Assembly (NCBI RefSeq): GCF_900090305.1
Contig: NZ_LT607751.1
Span: forward strand, 4,092,001 to 4,156,000
DNA length: 64,000 nucleotides
Origin: Micromonospora siamensis
Lineage (GTDB): Bacteria > Actinomycetota > Actinomycetes > Mycobacteriales > Micromonosporaceae
Reading direction: 5' to 3'
Both the position numbers and the translations under genes were made by a program. Positions 32,163 through 41,542 of the stretch are shown here, piece by piece. The first letter of the stretch is position 1; every line of letters starts with the position of its first letter. Below the pieces are notes generated by a model. The model was not told the origin of the DNA. It searched no databases and saw nothing but the letters and a program-made list of their open reading frames with translations.

Positions 32163-32894
32163 ATGGCGGAACTGGCAGCCCTCTGGATCGTCCGGCACGG
32201 CGAGAGCACGGCCAACGTGGCCGCGACCGCGGCGGAGAGCTCCGGCGCGGAGCTGATCGACCTGACCCACCGTGACGCCGACGTGCCGCTGTCGGCCACC
32301 GGCGAGGACCAGGCCCGGGCCACCGGCCGCTGGCTGGCCGGGCTGCCGGAGCACCGCCGGCCCGACGTGGCGGTGGTGTCGCCGTACCTGCGCGCGGTGA
32401 GCACCGCCGAGCTGGCGCTGGCCGGCACGGGGATCCCGGTGAGCCGCGACGAGCGGCTGCGCGACCGGGAGTTGGGCATCCTGGACGGGCTGACCGGGCA
32501 CGGGGTGCGCCGGCGGTACCCGGACGAGGCGGACCGCCGGGACCGGCTGGGCAAGTTCTACTACCGGCCGCCGGGCGGCGAGTCCTGGACCGACGTGGCG
32601 TTGCGGCTGCGCGGGCTCCTCGGCGACCTGCGCCGCGACCACGAGGGCCGACGGGTGCTGCTGTTCGGCCACGACGCGCTGGTCTTCCTGCTCCGCTACC
32701 TGATCGAGGGGCTGACCGAGTCGGAGCTGATGGCCCTGACCCGGGAACACGTGATCGCCAACTGCTCGGTCACCGGCTGGTCGGCCGGCGCCGACGGCCG
32801 GCTGACCGCGGACACCTTCAACGACGTCGGCCACCTGCACCAGCAGGGCGCCCGGCCGACCAGAGAGGACGAGGTGCATGCCGAACCGGTCTGA
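32163..32894 (+). CDS. Histidine phosphatase (phosphoglycerate mutase-like)
   Basis: A 243-residue enzyme of the branch-1 histidine phosphatase superfamily. The phosphohistidine motif is WIVRHGESTAN, the basic pocket residue is in SPYLRAVSTAEL, and the second histidine is in LFGHDALVFLLRYL. Substrate unknown; the family covers sugar phosphates, cobalamin intermediates and proteins. A TAGGGG box 7 bases before the ATG may be a leaderless promoter. Its 3' end overlaps the next gene by 17 bases, so the two are probably co-expressed. Confidence 0.88.
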   Translation: MAELAALWIVRHGESTANVAATAAESSGAELIDLTHRDADVPLSATGEDQARATGRWLAGLPEHRRPDVAVVSPYLRAVSTAELALAGTGIPVSRDERLRDRELGILDGLTGHGVRRRYPDEADRRDRLGKFYYRPPGGESWTDVALRLRGLLGDLRRDHEGRRVLLFGHDALVFLLRYLIEGLTESELMALTREHVIANCSVTGWSAGADGRLTADTFNDVGHLHQQGARPTREDEVHAEPV

Positions 32895-33747
32895 CACCCT
32901 GGTCATCACCCCGGCGCTGCTGCGCCGGTGGGCACTGCCCGTGCCGTCCGGCGGCAAGGACGCCCGGGGCACCGTGCTGGTGGTCGGCGGCTCCCGGTTC
33001 ACCCCCGGCGCGGTGCTGCTGGCCGGGGTGGCCGCGCTGCGCGCCGGCGCGGGCGTGCTCCAGCTCGCCGCCGCCGAGTCCACCGCCGCCGCGCTGAGCA
33101 TCCAGGTGCCCGAGGCGCTGGTGGTCGGCCTGCCGGAGACCCGGGCCGGGGCGGTCGCCGGGAGCGCCGGCGACCAGCTGCGCGAGCTGGCCGGCGAGGC
33201 CACGGTGGTGGCCCTGGGCCCCGGACTCAACGACATCGACGAGACGCGGAAGCTGCTGGAGCTGGTCCTGGAGGCGACCGGTCCGGAGACGTCGCTGGTG
33301 CTCGACGCGTACGCCCTGGGGGCGCTGAGCCACTCCCCCGACCTGCTGGTCGGCTCGGGACGTCCGGTGGTGCTCACCCCCAACCTGACCGAGGCCCGGC
33401 ACCTGCTCGACCGCGATCCCGGCGACGACCTGGACGCCGAGGCGGCCGAACTGGCCCGCCGGTACGACACGGTGGTGTCGCTGTACGGCCACATCGCCAC
33501 CCCGCAGGGACAGGGGTGGCGGGAGGAGAGCGGCGACGCCGGACTGGGCACCTCCGGCAGCGGCGACGTGCGGGCGGGGCTGCTGGCCGGGCTGCTGTCC
33601 CGGGGCGCCGAGCCGGCGCAGGCGGCCTGCTGGGCGGCGTTCGCGCACGCCGTGAGCGGTCAGCGGCTGGTCCCCCGGTACGGCCGGATCGGCTTTTTGG
33701 CCCGCGAGCTGCTCGACGAGATCCCACACACCCTGGCCACCGTATGA
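32878..33747 (+). CDS. nnrD: ADP-dependent (S)-NAD(P)H-hydrate dehydratase
   Basis: A 289-residue ribokinase-fold enzyme, the C-terminal half of YjeF proteins. It shows GTVLVVGGSRFTPGAVLLAGVAALRAGAG, NLTEARHLL and GTSGSGDVRAGLLAGLLSRG, where the usual G-T-G-D-V-L-A-G appears as G-S-G-D-V-R-A-G with the catalytic Asp kept. It repairs hydrated NAD(P)H using ADP. The epimerase half (NnrE) is not fused or adjacent. It overlaps the phosphatase gene by 17 bases. Confidence 0.88.
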   Translation: MPNRSDTLVITPALLRRWALPVPSGGKDARGTVLVVGGSRFTPGAVLLAGVAALRAGAGVLQLAAAESTAAALSIQVPEALVVGLPETRAGAVAGSAGDQLRELAGEATVVALGPGLNDIDETRKLLELVLEATGPETSLVLDAYALGALSHSPDLLVGSGRPVVLTPNLTEARHLLDRDPGDDLDAEAAELARRYDTVVSLYGHIATPQGQGWREESGDAGLGTSGSGDVRAGLLAGLLSRGAEPAQAACWAAFAHAVSGQRLVPRYGRIGFLARELLDEIPHTLATV

Positions 33748-33895
33748 CGGAGGCGGGTCGTCCGAACGGGTGTGTGTAACACCACAGTCGTTGCCTACGC
33801 TGTCCCTTCAGGAAGTGGAGCACCCCGCCCGCTTCCCGCCGGCCGCTTCCCGCCACGAAGCGTCACCCGGCTGGATACAGCCCCTGGGAGTCTGT

Positions 33896-35389
<1,494 letters not shown>

Positions 35390-35406
35390 CCTTTCGCACC
35401 ACCTGT

Positions 35407-35444
35407 GACGGGCCCGGCGCCATTGCGCCGGGCCCGTCCGTTTT
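35407..35444 (+). terminator. Intrinsic terminator after the S8 protease gene
   Basis: GACGGGCCCGGCGC and GCGCCGGGCCCGTC form a perfect 14-bp stem with a CATT loop, followed by TTTT at 35441-35444. Confidence 0.88.
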
Positions 35445-35503
35445 CGCAGCTCGGGACCGGGGTACCGGAGGGATCACCAGCTGAGATCCCTAGGAGGTCC
35501 CCG

Positions 35504-36004
35504 GTGTCCACCGATGCCATCGTCCTGCTCAAAGAGGACCACAAGGAGATGCGGCGTCTCTTCAAGGAGTTCGGCAAGGCCGAGGACGCTCCGGCGGCGC
35601 AGCGGCGGAAGCTGGTCGGCCAGATCATCGAGGCCCTGACGGTGCACACCTACCTGGAGAACGAGGTGATGTACCCCGAGGTCCGCAAGCTGCTGCCGGA
35701 CCTGGAGGACGACATCCTCGAGTCGTACGAGGAGCACCACGTCGCCGACCTGCTCTGCGCGGAACTGTTCGCCATGGACGCCTCCCACGAGCACTACAAC
35801 GCCAAGACCACGGTGCTGATCGAGAACGTGCTGCACCACGTCGAGGAGGAGGAGCAGGAGTGGTTCCCGAAGGTGCGCGACGCGCTCGGGCGCAGCCAGC
35901 TCCAGGAGATCGGTGAGCGGATGATCGCCCGGCGCCCCGACGCGCCGCGGACCCCCACCGACCCGAAGGCGATCAAGTCGGCGAAGGACGCGGTCACCGC
36001 CTGA
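35504..36004 (+). CDS. Hemerythrin-like (HHE) domain protein
   Basis: A 166-residue four-helix protein. Iron ligands fit the HHE pattern: H in LLKEDHKEM, H and E in LTVHTYLENEVMYPEV, H in YEEHHVADLL and H in LHHVEEEEQEWFPKV. Such proteins bind a diiron centre and respond to oxygen or nitric oxide. A basic C-terminal tail rich in Pro and Lys follows. GTG at 35504 is fixed by AGGAGG at 35492-35497; no upstream start fits as well. It stands alone. Confidence 0.88.
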   Translation: MSTDAIVLLKEDHKEMRRLFKEFGKAEDAPAAQRRKLVGQIIEALTVHTYLENEVMYPEVRKLLPDLEDDILESYEEHHVADLLCAELFAMDASHEHYNAKTTVLIENVLHHVEEEEQEWFPKVRDALGRSQLQEIGERMIARRPDAPRTPTDPKAIKSAKDAVTA

Positions 36005-36074
36005 GGCGACGCACGCGTCGTGGGGACCCGGCCCGGGCCGGGTCCCCGCCGCGTACGGGCCGTCCGTCGGCTGG

Positions 36075-36959
36075 TCAGAACCGGAAGACGCCCTTGGGCC
36101 CGGCGGGCGGTTCCTCGGGTACGGGCAGGATCTGCCGCAGCCGGCCGGGCGGGTTGGGACGGCGGCGCCACTCCCGCGGGTAGCCCACCGACACCTCCTC
36201 GAAGCGCACCCCGTCGTGCCAGGTGGTGCGCGGGATGTGCAGGTGGCCGTAGACCATCACCGTCGCGTCGAACCGCAGGTGCCACTCGGCGGTGGCGTCG
36301 GTGCCGCACCACTGGGCGAAGATCGGATAGCGCAGGATCGCGGTCGGCTCGCGGACCAGCGGGAAGTGGTTTACCAGCACCGTCGGCAGGGCCGGATCCC
36401 GCTGGTCGAGGCGGCGGGCGGTCTCCTCCACCCGGGCCGCGCACCACTGCGCCCGGTCGGCGTACGGCTCGGGGTGCAGCATGAACTCGTCGGTGCAGAC
36501 CACCCCGGTGCGGTACGCCTCCGCCAGCGCCGCCTCCCGGCTGTCCAGCCCGGCCGGCCGCCAGCTGTAGTCGTAGAGCAGGAACAGTGGCGCGACCAGT
36601 GCCGGCCCGCCTGCTCCCCGCCACACCGGATACGGGTCCTCCGGGGTGAGCACCCCGAGTCGCCGGCACAGCGCCACCAGGTGCTGGTAACGCGCCACCC
36701 CACGCAGGGGCACCGGGTCGCTCGGCGGGGTCCACAGCTCGTGGTTGCCGGGTGCCCAGACCACCCGGGCGAACCGTCGGGCGAGCAGGCCCATCGTCCA
36801 CTCGACGTCGGCCACCGTGTCGCCGACGTCCCCGGCGACGAGCAGCCAGTCCCGGGGCGACCGGGGCCGCAGGGACTCCACCACGGCCCGGTTCTCGGCG
36901 TACCGGACGTGCAGGTCGCTGATCGCCCACAGCGTGCCGTCGTCCGCCTCGGCCGTCAT
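36075..36959 (-). CDS. Calcineurin-like metallophosphoesterase
   Basis: A 294-residue phosphoesterase. The five metal motifs are visible: SDLH, GDVGD, GNHE (WAPGNHELW), NHFP (VLVNHFPLV) and GHLH (MVYGHLHIP). Members hydrolyse phosphomonoesters or diesters with a dinuclear metal site; the substrate is unknown. ATG at 36959 is preceded at 8 bases by TAGGAT, giving a leaderless start, and the family-typical strand begins right after it (LWAISDLHV). It appears monocistronic. Confidence 0.9.
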   Translation of the reverse strand: MTAEADDGTLWAISDLHVRYAENRAVVESLRPRSPRDWLLVAGDVGDTVADVEWTMGLLARRFARVVWAPGNHELWTPPSDPVPLRGVARYQHLVALCRRLGVLTPEDPYPVWRGAGGPALVAPLFLLYDYSWRPAGLDSREAALAEAYRTGVVCTDEFMLHPEPYADRAQWCAARVEETARRLDQRDPALPTVLVNHFPLVREPTAILRYPIFAQWCGTDATAEWHLRFDATVMVYGHLHIPRTTWHDGVRFEEVSVGYPREWRRRPNPPGRLRQILPVPEEPPAGPKGVFRF

Positions 36960-36967
36960 GGCTGTCG

Positions 36968-36973
36968 ATCCTA
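36968..36973 (-). promoter_or_regulatory. -10 box (TAGGAT) of the metallophosphoesterase gene
   Basis: TAGGAT on the minus strand, 8 bases before the ATG at 36959. Confidence 0.45.
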
Positions 36974-36985
36974 GGGGAAGGATCT

Positions 36986-37017
36986 CCCGGCCCGCCGCCC
37001 GAGGGCGGCGGGCCGGG
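36986..37017. terminator. Strong hairpin upstream of the phosphoesterase promoter
   Basis: CCCGGCCCGCCGCC and GGCGGCGGGCCGGG make a perfect 14-bp stem with a CGAG loop. No gene is known to end here, so its role is unclear; it may insulate the promoter at 36968-36973. Confidence 0.5.
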
Positions 37018-37176
37018 TGCCTCACTTCGCCGGGCCGGGCCCGGCCCACCTGCGGCGGTGTTCCGCCTCCAGCCGGTCCGGGACGGTCCTGCCGGTGGCC
37101 AGCGCCCCACCCGGTGCCGTCCAACCGTCGGGCGCCGGTCGCGGAGGTGCGCCGGGGCGGCCCGGGGCCGACCCGC

Positions 37177-37182
37177 TAGGAT
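37177..37182 (+). promoter_or_regulatory. -10 box (TAGGAT) of glyA
   Basis: TAGGAT is followed 6-7 bases later by the first paired base of the ZTP riboswitch, so the transcript would begin at the aptamer. Confidence 0.5.
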
Positions 37183-37187
37183 CGGCT

Positions 37188-37268
37188 GCGGGCCGTGACT
37201 GGCGCGTGGGGATGGAGCACCATCGGGAAGCGGTCCCGTCACGAGGACGCACGCCGAGCGCCTGGGCC
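37188..37268 (+). promoter_or_regulatory. ZTP (pfl motif) riboswitch upstream of glyA
   Basis: The leader contains the conserved core elements of the ZTP aptamer in order: CGGGCCG (37189-37195), the invariant GTGACTGGCG (37195-37204), a hairpin GATGG/CCATC (37211-37224), GGGAAGC, the P1 3' strand CGGTCCCG (37231-37238) and the distal GCGCCTGGGC (37258-37267). CGCC of the last element can pair with GGCG as the pseudoknot. ZTP/ZMP signals low 10-formyl-tetrahydrofolate and induces one-carbon genes; glyA is a standard target. The ribosome-binding GGAGG lies at 37284-37288. Confidence 0.88.
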
Positions 37269-37292
37269 TTCCGCACGTAACCTGGAGGTCGC

Positions 37293-38711
37293 ATGTCGCC
37301 GAACGCCGAGTCCACCGCCTTCCGCAGCGCGCTGGAGGTCATCCGCGCCGTCGAGCCGCGGGTGGCCGACGCCATCGGGGCGGAGCTGGCCGACCAGCGC
37401 GAGTCGCTCAAGCTCATCGCCAGCGAGAACTACGCCTCCCCGGCCACCCTGCTGGCCATGGGGAACTGGTTCAGCGACAAGTACGCCGAGGGCACCGTCG
37501 GGCGCCGCTTCTACGCCGGCTGCCAGAACGTCGACACCGTCGAGGCGCTCGCCGCCGAGCACGCCCGCGAGCTCTTCGGCGCCAGCCACGCGTACGTGCA
37601 GCCGCACTCCGGCATCGACGCCAACCTGGTCGCCTTCTGGGCGATCCTGGCCGACCGGGTCGAGTCCCCCGCCCTGAAGAAGGCCCAGGTACGCCAGGTC
37701 AACGACCTGACCGAGGCGGACTGGTTCGCGCTGCGCCGGGAACTGGGCAACCAGCGGATGCTGGGCATGTCGCTGGACGCGGGCGGCCACCTCACCCACG
37801 GCTTCCGGCCGAACATCTCCGGCAAGATGTTCGACCAGCGCAGCTACGGCACCGACCCGGCGACCGGCCTGATCGACTACGACCGGGTGGCCGAGGCGGC
37901 CCGCGAGTTCAAGCCGCTGATCCTGGTCGCCGGTTACTCCGCGTACCCGCGGAAGGTGAACTTCCGGATCATGCGGGAGATCGCCGACTCGGTCGGCGCG
38001 ACCTTCATGGTGGACATGGCGCACTTCGCCGGCCTGGTCGCGGGCAAGGTCTTCACCGGCGACTTCGACCCGGTGCCGCACGCGCACATCGTCACCACCA
38101 CCACGCACAAGTCGCTGCGCGGCCCGCGCGGTGGCATGGTGCTCTGCGGCCCGGAGCTGGCCGACCAGGTCGACCGGGGTTGCCCGATGGTGCTCGGCGG
38201 CCCGCTGCCGCACGTGATGGCCGCCAAGGCCGTCGCGCTGGCCGAGGCCCGCCGCCCCGACTTCGCCGACTACGCCCAGCGGATCGTCGACAACGCGCAG
38301 GCGCTCGCCGACGGGCTGACCCGGCGCGGTGCGAAGCTGGTCACCGGCGGCACCGACAACCACCTGGTGCTGATCGACGTCTCCGGCTACGGCCTGACCG
38401 GCCGGCAGGCCGAGCAGGCGCTGCTGGACTCGGGCATCGTGACCAACCGCAACGCGGTCCCGCAGGACCCGAACGGCGCCTGGTACACCTCCGGCATCCG
38501 GATCGGCACCCCCGCGCTGACCACCCGGGGTCTCGGGACCGCCGAGATGGACGCGACCGCCGAGCTGATCCACACCGTGCTCAGCCAGACCACCTCCGGC
38601 GAGTCCAAGGCCAAGTACGTCCTCGACCCGGCCCTGGCCGACAAGGTGAGCAAGCAGGCCACCGACCTGCTCGGCAACTTCCCCCTCTACCCGAGCGTCG
38701 ACCTCGGCTGA
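37293..38711 (+). CDS. glyA: Serine hydroxymethyltransferase, long form
   Basis: A 472-residue PLP enzyme converting serine and tetrahydrofolate to glycine and 5,10-methylene-THF. The PLP lysine is in [14 protein letters not shown] (about K272); [15 protein letters not shown] and the GQTTSG-like C-terminal region are present. It is about 50 residues longer than standard GlyA because of an insertion near residues 125-165 ([15 protein letters not shown] to [13 protein letters not shown]). The ATG at 37293 has GGAGG 4 bases upstream. A ZTP riboswitch in its leader ties expression to folate status. Confidence 0.96.
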   Translation: MSPNAESTAFRSALEVIRAVEPRVADAIGAELADQRESLKLIASENYASPATLLAMGNWFSDKYAEGTVGRRFYAGCQNVDTVEALAAEHARELFGASHAYVQPHSGIDANLVAFWAILADRVESPALKKAQVRQVNDLTEADWFALRRELGNQRMLGMSLDAGGHLTHGFRPNISGKMFDQRSYGTDPATGLIDYDRVAEAAREFKPLILVAGYSAYPRKVNFRIMREIADSVGATFMVDMAHFAGLVAGKVFTGDFDPVPHAHIVTTTTHKSLRGPRGGMVLCGPELADQVDRGCPMVLGGPLPHVMAAKAVALAEARRPDFADYAQRIVDNAQALADGLTRRGAKLVTGGTDNHLVLIDVSGYGLTGRQAEQALLDSGIVTNRNAVPQDPNGAWYTSGIRIGTPALTTRGLGTAEMDATAELIHTVLSQTTSGESKAKYVLDPALADKVSKQATDLLGNFPLYPSVDLG

Positions 38712-38740
38712 CCCGCCCGGCGCGCTCTCGCGCCCTCACG

Positions 38741-38801
38741 GTTGATCATGAAGTTAGCGGCGATGTGGATCTCCTCCACTGCCGCTAACTTCATGATCAA
38801 C
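38741..38801. terminator. 21-bp inverted repeat, GTTGATCA-type intergenic hairpin
   Basis: GTTGATCATGAAGTTAGCGGC (21 bases in all, 38741-38761) pairs perfectly with 38781-38801 around a 19-base loop. It lies between the convergent ends of glyA and the DUF4177-like gene. A hairpin with closely related arms and the same loop length lies at 58953-59013. Confidence 0.85.
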
Positions 38802-38815
38802 GCGGTGAGGCGGGA

Positions 38816-39067
38816 TCAGGTGAGCGGGCGCTTGAGGTGGTAGCGGTGGACCTCGGTGCTGCCCTGGACGTTGTTGACGTCCTCGGCGGCGGAGACCAGC
38901 TCCCAGCCCTCCCGGCCGGCCCGGTTGAGGTGGGCGATCGCGGTGTCGGCGTACGCGGTGATGTCGGTGCGGGACCCGTCCGGGCCGTACCAGACGAACG
39001 AGACGTGGAAATTGCGGCCCTGCCCCTGGTAGCGGCGGACCAACAGGGCGTACTCCCAAGCGACCAT
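38816..39067 (-). CDS. DUF4177-like small protein
   Basis: An 83-residue protein. MVAWEYALLVRRYQ, a variable loop with FVWYGPDGSRTDI, and AHLNRAGREGWELVSAAEDV followed by a final strand VHRYHLKRPL match the DUF4177 pattern (W-E-Y...L-N..G..GWELV). Function unknown. The ATG at 39067 is chosen over an upstream in-frame start because CATAAT lies exactly 6 bases before it, and because family similarity begins at this Met. Confidence 0.75.
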   Translation of the reverse strand: MVAWEYALLVRRYQGQGRNFHVSFVWYGPDGSRTDITAYADTAIAHLNRAGREGWELVSAAEDVNNVQGSTEVHRYHLKRPLT

Positions 39068-39073
39068 CCGTCC

Positions 39074-39079
39074 ATTATG
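39074..39079 (-). promoter_or_regulatory. -10 box (CATAAT) of the DUF4177-like gene
   Basis: CATAAT on the minus strand, 6 bases before the ATG at 39067. Confidence 0.5.
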
Positions 39080-39112
39080 GTGGCCGGACGTGCCCCCTCG
39101 GAACACCAGGGG

Positions 39113-40450
39113 TCACCGCGGCCAGTCGGCACCCCCGCCGACCAGGGCGGCCACCTCGTCGGCAACCAGCTTCGCCAGCCGGTCCAGCCCGAGGTCGATC
39201 TGGGCGGGGGTTACCGCGCTGATCGACAGGCGCAGGGCGTTCACCACGGCCCCGTCGTCGTAGAAGTGCGCCATCGGGGTCCAGAGCACGCCGTACTCCT
39301 GCGCGGACCGGTGCAGCAGCGCGTCGTCCACCCCGAACGGCACGGTCACCACCACGAAGAAACCGCCCGCCGGCGCCGTCCAGCTCACCCCCGGGAAACG
39401 GTCCGGCGGGAAGCGCCGGGCCAGGCCGTCGAGCAGGTGCCGCAGGTTCCGGGCGTACGCGGCCCGCTCCCGGGTGTTCGCCCCGGCCAGCGAGCAGCCG
39501 TGTTCCAGCAGCCGGCCGCCGATCACCGCCTGGGCGATCGGCGAGGTGTTCACCGTGACCATGCTCTTGATCTTGGCTAGCTGGTCGGCGAGCAGCCCCA
39601 CCGAGCCGTCCGGCGCGGCCACCCGCTGGTCGGCCAGCACATAACCGACCCGCGCCCCCGGCAGCACCGACTTGGCGAACGAGCCCAGATAGACCACCCG
39701 GCGCTCGGTGTCCAGGGCCTTGAGCGTCGGCGGCCGGTCGGCGTCCCCGACCGGGAAGAGGCCGTACGGGTTGTCCTCGACCAGCAGCAGCTCCGCCTCG
39801 GCGGCCGACTCCAGCAGCCGGCGCCGGTGCGCGGTGTCCATGCTGATCCCGGACGGGTTGGCGAAGTCGGGCATCACGTAGCAGGCGCGCGGGCGCAGCC
39901 CCTCGGCCCGGGCCCGGCGGACCTGCTCGGCCAGGTCGGCCAGGTCGACCCCGGCCGGACCGCCCGCCACCGGACGAACCGGCAGATCGACCAGTCGGGC
40001 CGCCCCGGTCAGCCCCACATAGGTCGGTGCCACGGCCAGCAGGACGTCGCGCGGGCCGGTGCGCAACGCCCGCAACACCAGGAACATCCCCTCCTGGCAG
40101 CCGACGGTCACCACCACCGCCTCCGGGTCGGCGGTGATCCCCTCGTCCACGGCCAGGTTACGGGCGACCAGGTGGTGGACGATGCCCTTGGTCCGGCCGT
40201 ACTGGAGCAGCGTCCGGCGTACCTGCTCCGGGCCGAGCCCCTGGTCCTCGACCAGGTGCCGGTGGAACCGGTCCAGCCAGCGGTGCAGCGCGGCGACGTC
40301 GAAGTACTCCTCGTAGGGCCGGCCGGCCGCCAGCGACACCGCGTCCGGGTAGTGCTGGGCCACCTCGTTGAGGAAGTTCATCGAGTTCAGCGCCGGGTCG
40401 TCGACCGAGGCGTGCAGGTCACCGACCGTCAGGTCCACCGGCGTCTCCAC
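39113..40450 (-). CDS. PLP aminotransferase, hydroxyphenylglycine-type (HpgT-like)
   Basis: A 445-residue fold-type I aminotransferase. It starts with NSMNFLNEVAQHYPDAVSLAAGRPYEEYF and has LQYGRTKGIVHHLVARNL, VTVGCQEGMFLVLRAL, VMPDFANPSGISM, the PLP lysine in GSFAKSVLPGARVGYVLADQ and AKIKSMVTVNTSPIAQAV. These segments are those I associate with HpgT of glycopeptide pathways, which aminates 4-hydroxyphenylglyoxylate. Last gene of the four-gene operon 43778-39113; GTG at 40450 has AGGAGG upstream and lies 3 bases after the oxidase stop. The substrate is inferred from family and neighbour. Confidence 0.78.
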   Translation of the reverse strand: METPVDLTVGDLHASVDDPALNSMNFLNEVAQHYPDAVSLAAGRPYEEYFDVAALHRWLDRFHRHLVEDQGLGPEQVRRTLLQYGRTKGIVHHLVARNLAVDEGITADPEAVVVTVGCQEGMFLVLRALRTGPRDVLLAVAPTYVGLTGAARLVDLPVRPVAGGPAGVDLADLAEQVRRARAEGLRPRACYVMPDFANPSGISMDTAHRRRLLESAAEAELLLVEDNPYGLFPVGDADRPPTLKALDTERRVVYLGSFAKSVLPGARVGYVLADQRVAAPDGSVGLLADQLAKIKSMVTVNTSPIAQAVIGGRLLEHGCSLAGANTRERAAYARNLRHLLDGLARRFPPDRFPGVSWTAPAGGFFVVVTVPFGVDDALLHRSAQEYGVLWTPMAHFYDDGAVVNALRLSISAVTPAQIDLGLDRLAKLVADEVAALVGGGADWPR

Positions 40451-40453
40451 CGC

Positions 40454-41542
40454 TCAGCCTCCTGTCATCGTACGCAGCGCCCGGGCCGCCGCCGGGTCGG
40501 CGCAGCCGGCCAGGGTCAGCGCGTCGCGCAGCTCCGCGGCGAGCACGTCCAGCGCGGCCCGCGCCCCGGCCCGCCCGCCGGCGGCCAGCGCCCAGAGCAT
40601 CGGCCGGCCCACCAGCACCCCGTCGGCGCCCAGGGCCAGCGCCCGCAGCACGTCGGTGCCGCCGCGTACGCCGCTGTCCATCAGCACCTGACAGCGGCCG
40701 TCGACCGCCGTCACCACCTCCGGCAGCACCCGGGCGGTCGCCGGCGCGCCGTCGAGCTGCCGGCCACCGTGGTTGGAGACCACCACGGCGTCCACCCCGG
40801 CCTGCGCCGCCCGGGCCGCGTCACGCGGGTCGAGGATCCCCTTCACCAGCAGCGCAGACGTGGTCCGGGCCCGCAGCCAGTCCAGGTCTGCCCAGCTCAG
40901 GGCGGGTGCGAAGACCGCGCCGGTGTGCGCGGCGACCGCCGACACCCCGGGGACGCCGGCGTGCGCCAGGTCGTCGCGGTCGCCGGGCAGGTTCGCCGCG
41001 GCCACGTGCGGCGGCAGGGCGAAGGAGTTGCGTACGTCGCGCAGCCGCCGGCCCAGCACCGGGACGTCCACGGTCACCATCACGGCGGTGGCCCCGGCCG
41101 CCTGAGCCCGGTCCAGCAGGTCGCAGACCAGCTGCCGGTCCCGCAGCCAGTAGAGCTGGAACCAGACCGGGCCACCGGCCGCGGTGATCTCCTCGATCGG
41201 CACGCTGCTCAACGTGCTGGCCACGTACGGCACCCCGGCCTCGGCCGCCGCGGCGGCCAGCCCCGCCTCGCCGTCGGGGTGCATCAGTTGCTGGTACGCC
41301 ATCGGCGCCACCGCCACCGGCAGGGCCTGCTCCCGGCCGAGCAGCCGGGCCGTGGTGGCGGGGGTGTCGACGCCGGTGAGCACCCGGGGCAGCACCGCCA
41401 CCGCGTCCAGGGCCGCCCGGTTGGCGGCGAGCGTGGTCTCGGTGCCGCTGCCCCCGTCGATGAAGTCCCACACCGACGCCGGCAGCACGGCGCGGGCCGC
41501 CTCGGCGAAGTCGGCCAGGCTCACCGGTGCCGTGTCAGCCAT
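40454..41542 (-). CDS. FMN alpha-hydroxyacid oxidase, 4-hydroxymandelate oxidase-like (Hmo)
   Basis: A 362-residue (S)-2-hydroxyacid oxidase. It has ASVWDFIDGGSGTETTLAANR, VAPMAYQQLMHPDGE, STLSSVPIEEI, WFQLYWLRD, the catalytic H in VVSNHGGRQLDGAPA and MDSGVRGGTDVLRALALGA. The F-I/L-x-G-G-S-G-T-E start and the QLYWLRD loop resemble Hmo of the hydroxyphenylglycine pathway more than glycolate or lactate oxidase. It would oxidise an aryl-2-hydroxyacid to the 2-oxoacid for the downstream aminotransferase. Its ATG overlaps the hydrolase stop by 8 bases. Confidence 0.8.
   Translation of the reverse strand: MADTAPVSLADFAEAARAVLPASVWDFIDGGSGTETTLAANRAALDAVAVLPRVLTGVDTPATTARLLGREQALPVAVAPMAYQQLMHPDGEAGLAAAAAEAGVPYVASTLSSVPIEEITAAGGPVWFQLYWLRDRQLVCDLLDRAQAAGATAVMVTVDVPVLGRRLRDVRNSFALPPHVAAANLPGDRDDLAHAGVPGVSAVAAHTGAVFAPALSWADLDWLRARTTSALLVKGILDPRDAARAAQAGVDAVVVSNHGGRQLDGAPATARVLPEVVTAVDGRCQVLMDSGVRGGTDVLRALALGADGVLVGRPMLWALAAGGRAGARAALDVLAAELRDALTLAGCADPAAARALRTMTGG

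Noticed and set aside
33769..33783. GGTGT-GTGTA-ACACC hairpin upstream of the S8 protease as a riboswitch
   Set aside because: Only 5 bp, and the leader lacks conserved blocks of known aptamers.
37022..37187. Minus-strand frame ending near the hairpin at 36986-37017 (DGWTAPGGALATG, DRLEAEHRRRWAG)
   Set aside because: Composition is plausible and the hairpin follows the stop, but there is no in-frame ATG, GTG or TTG between the ZTP aptamer and the stop.
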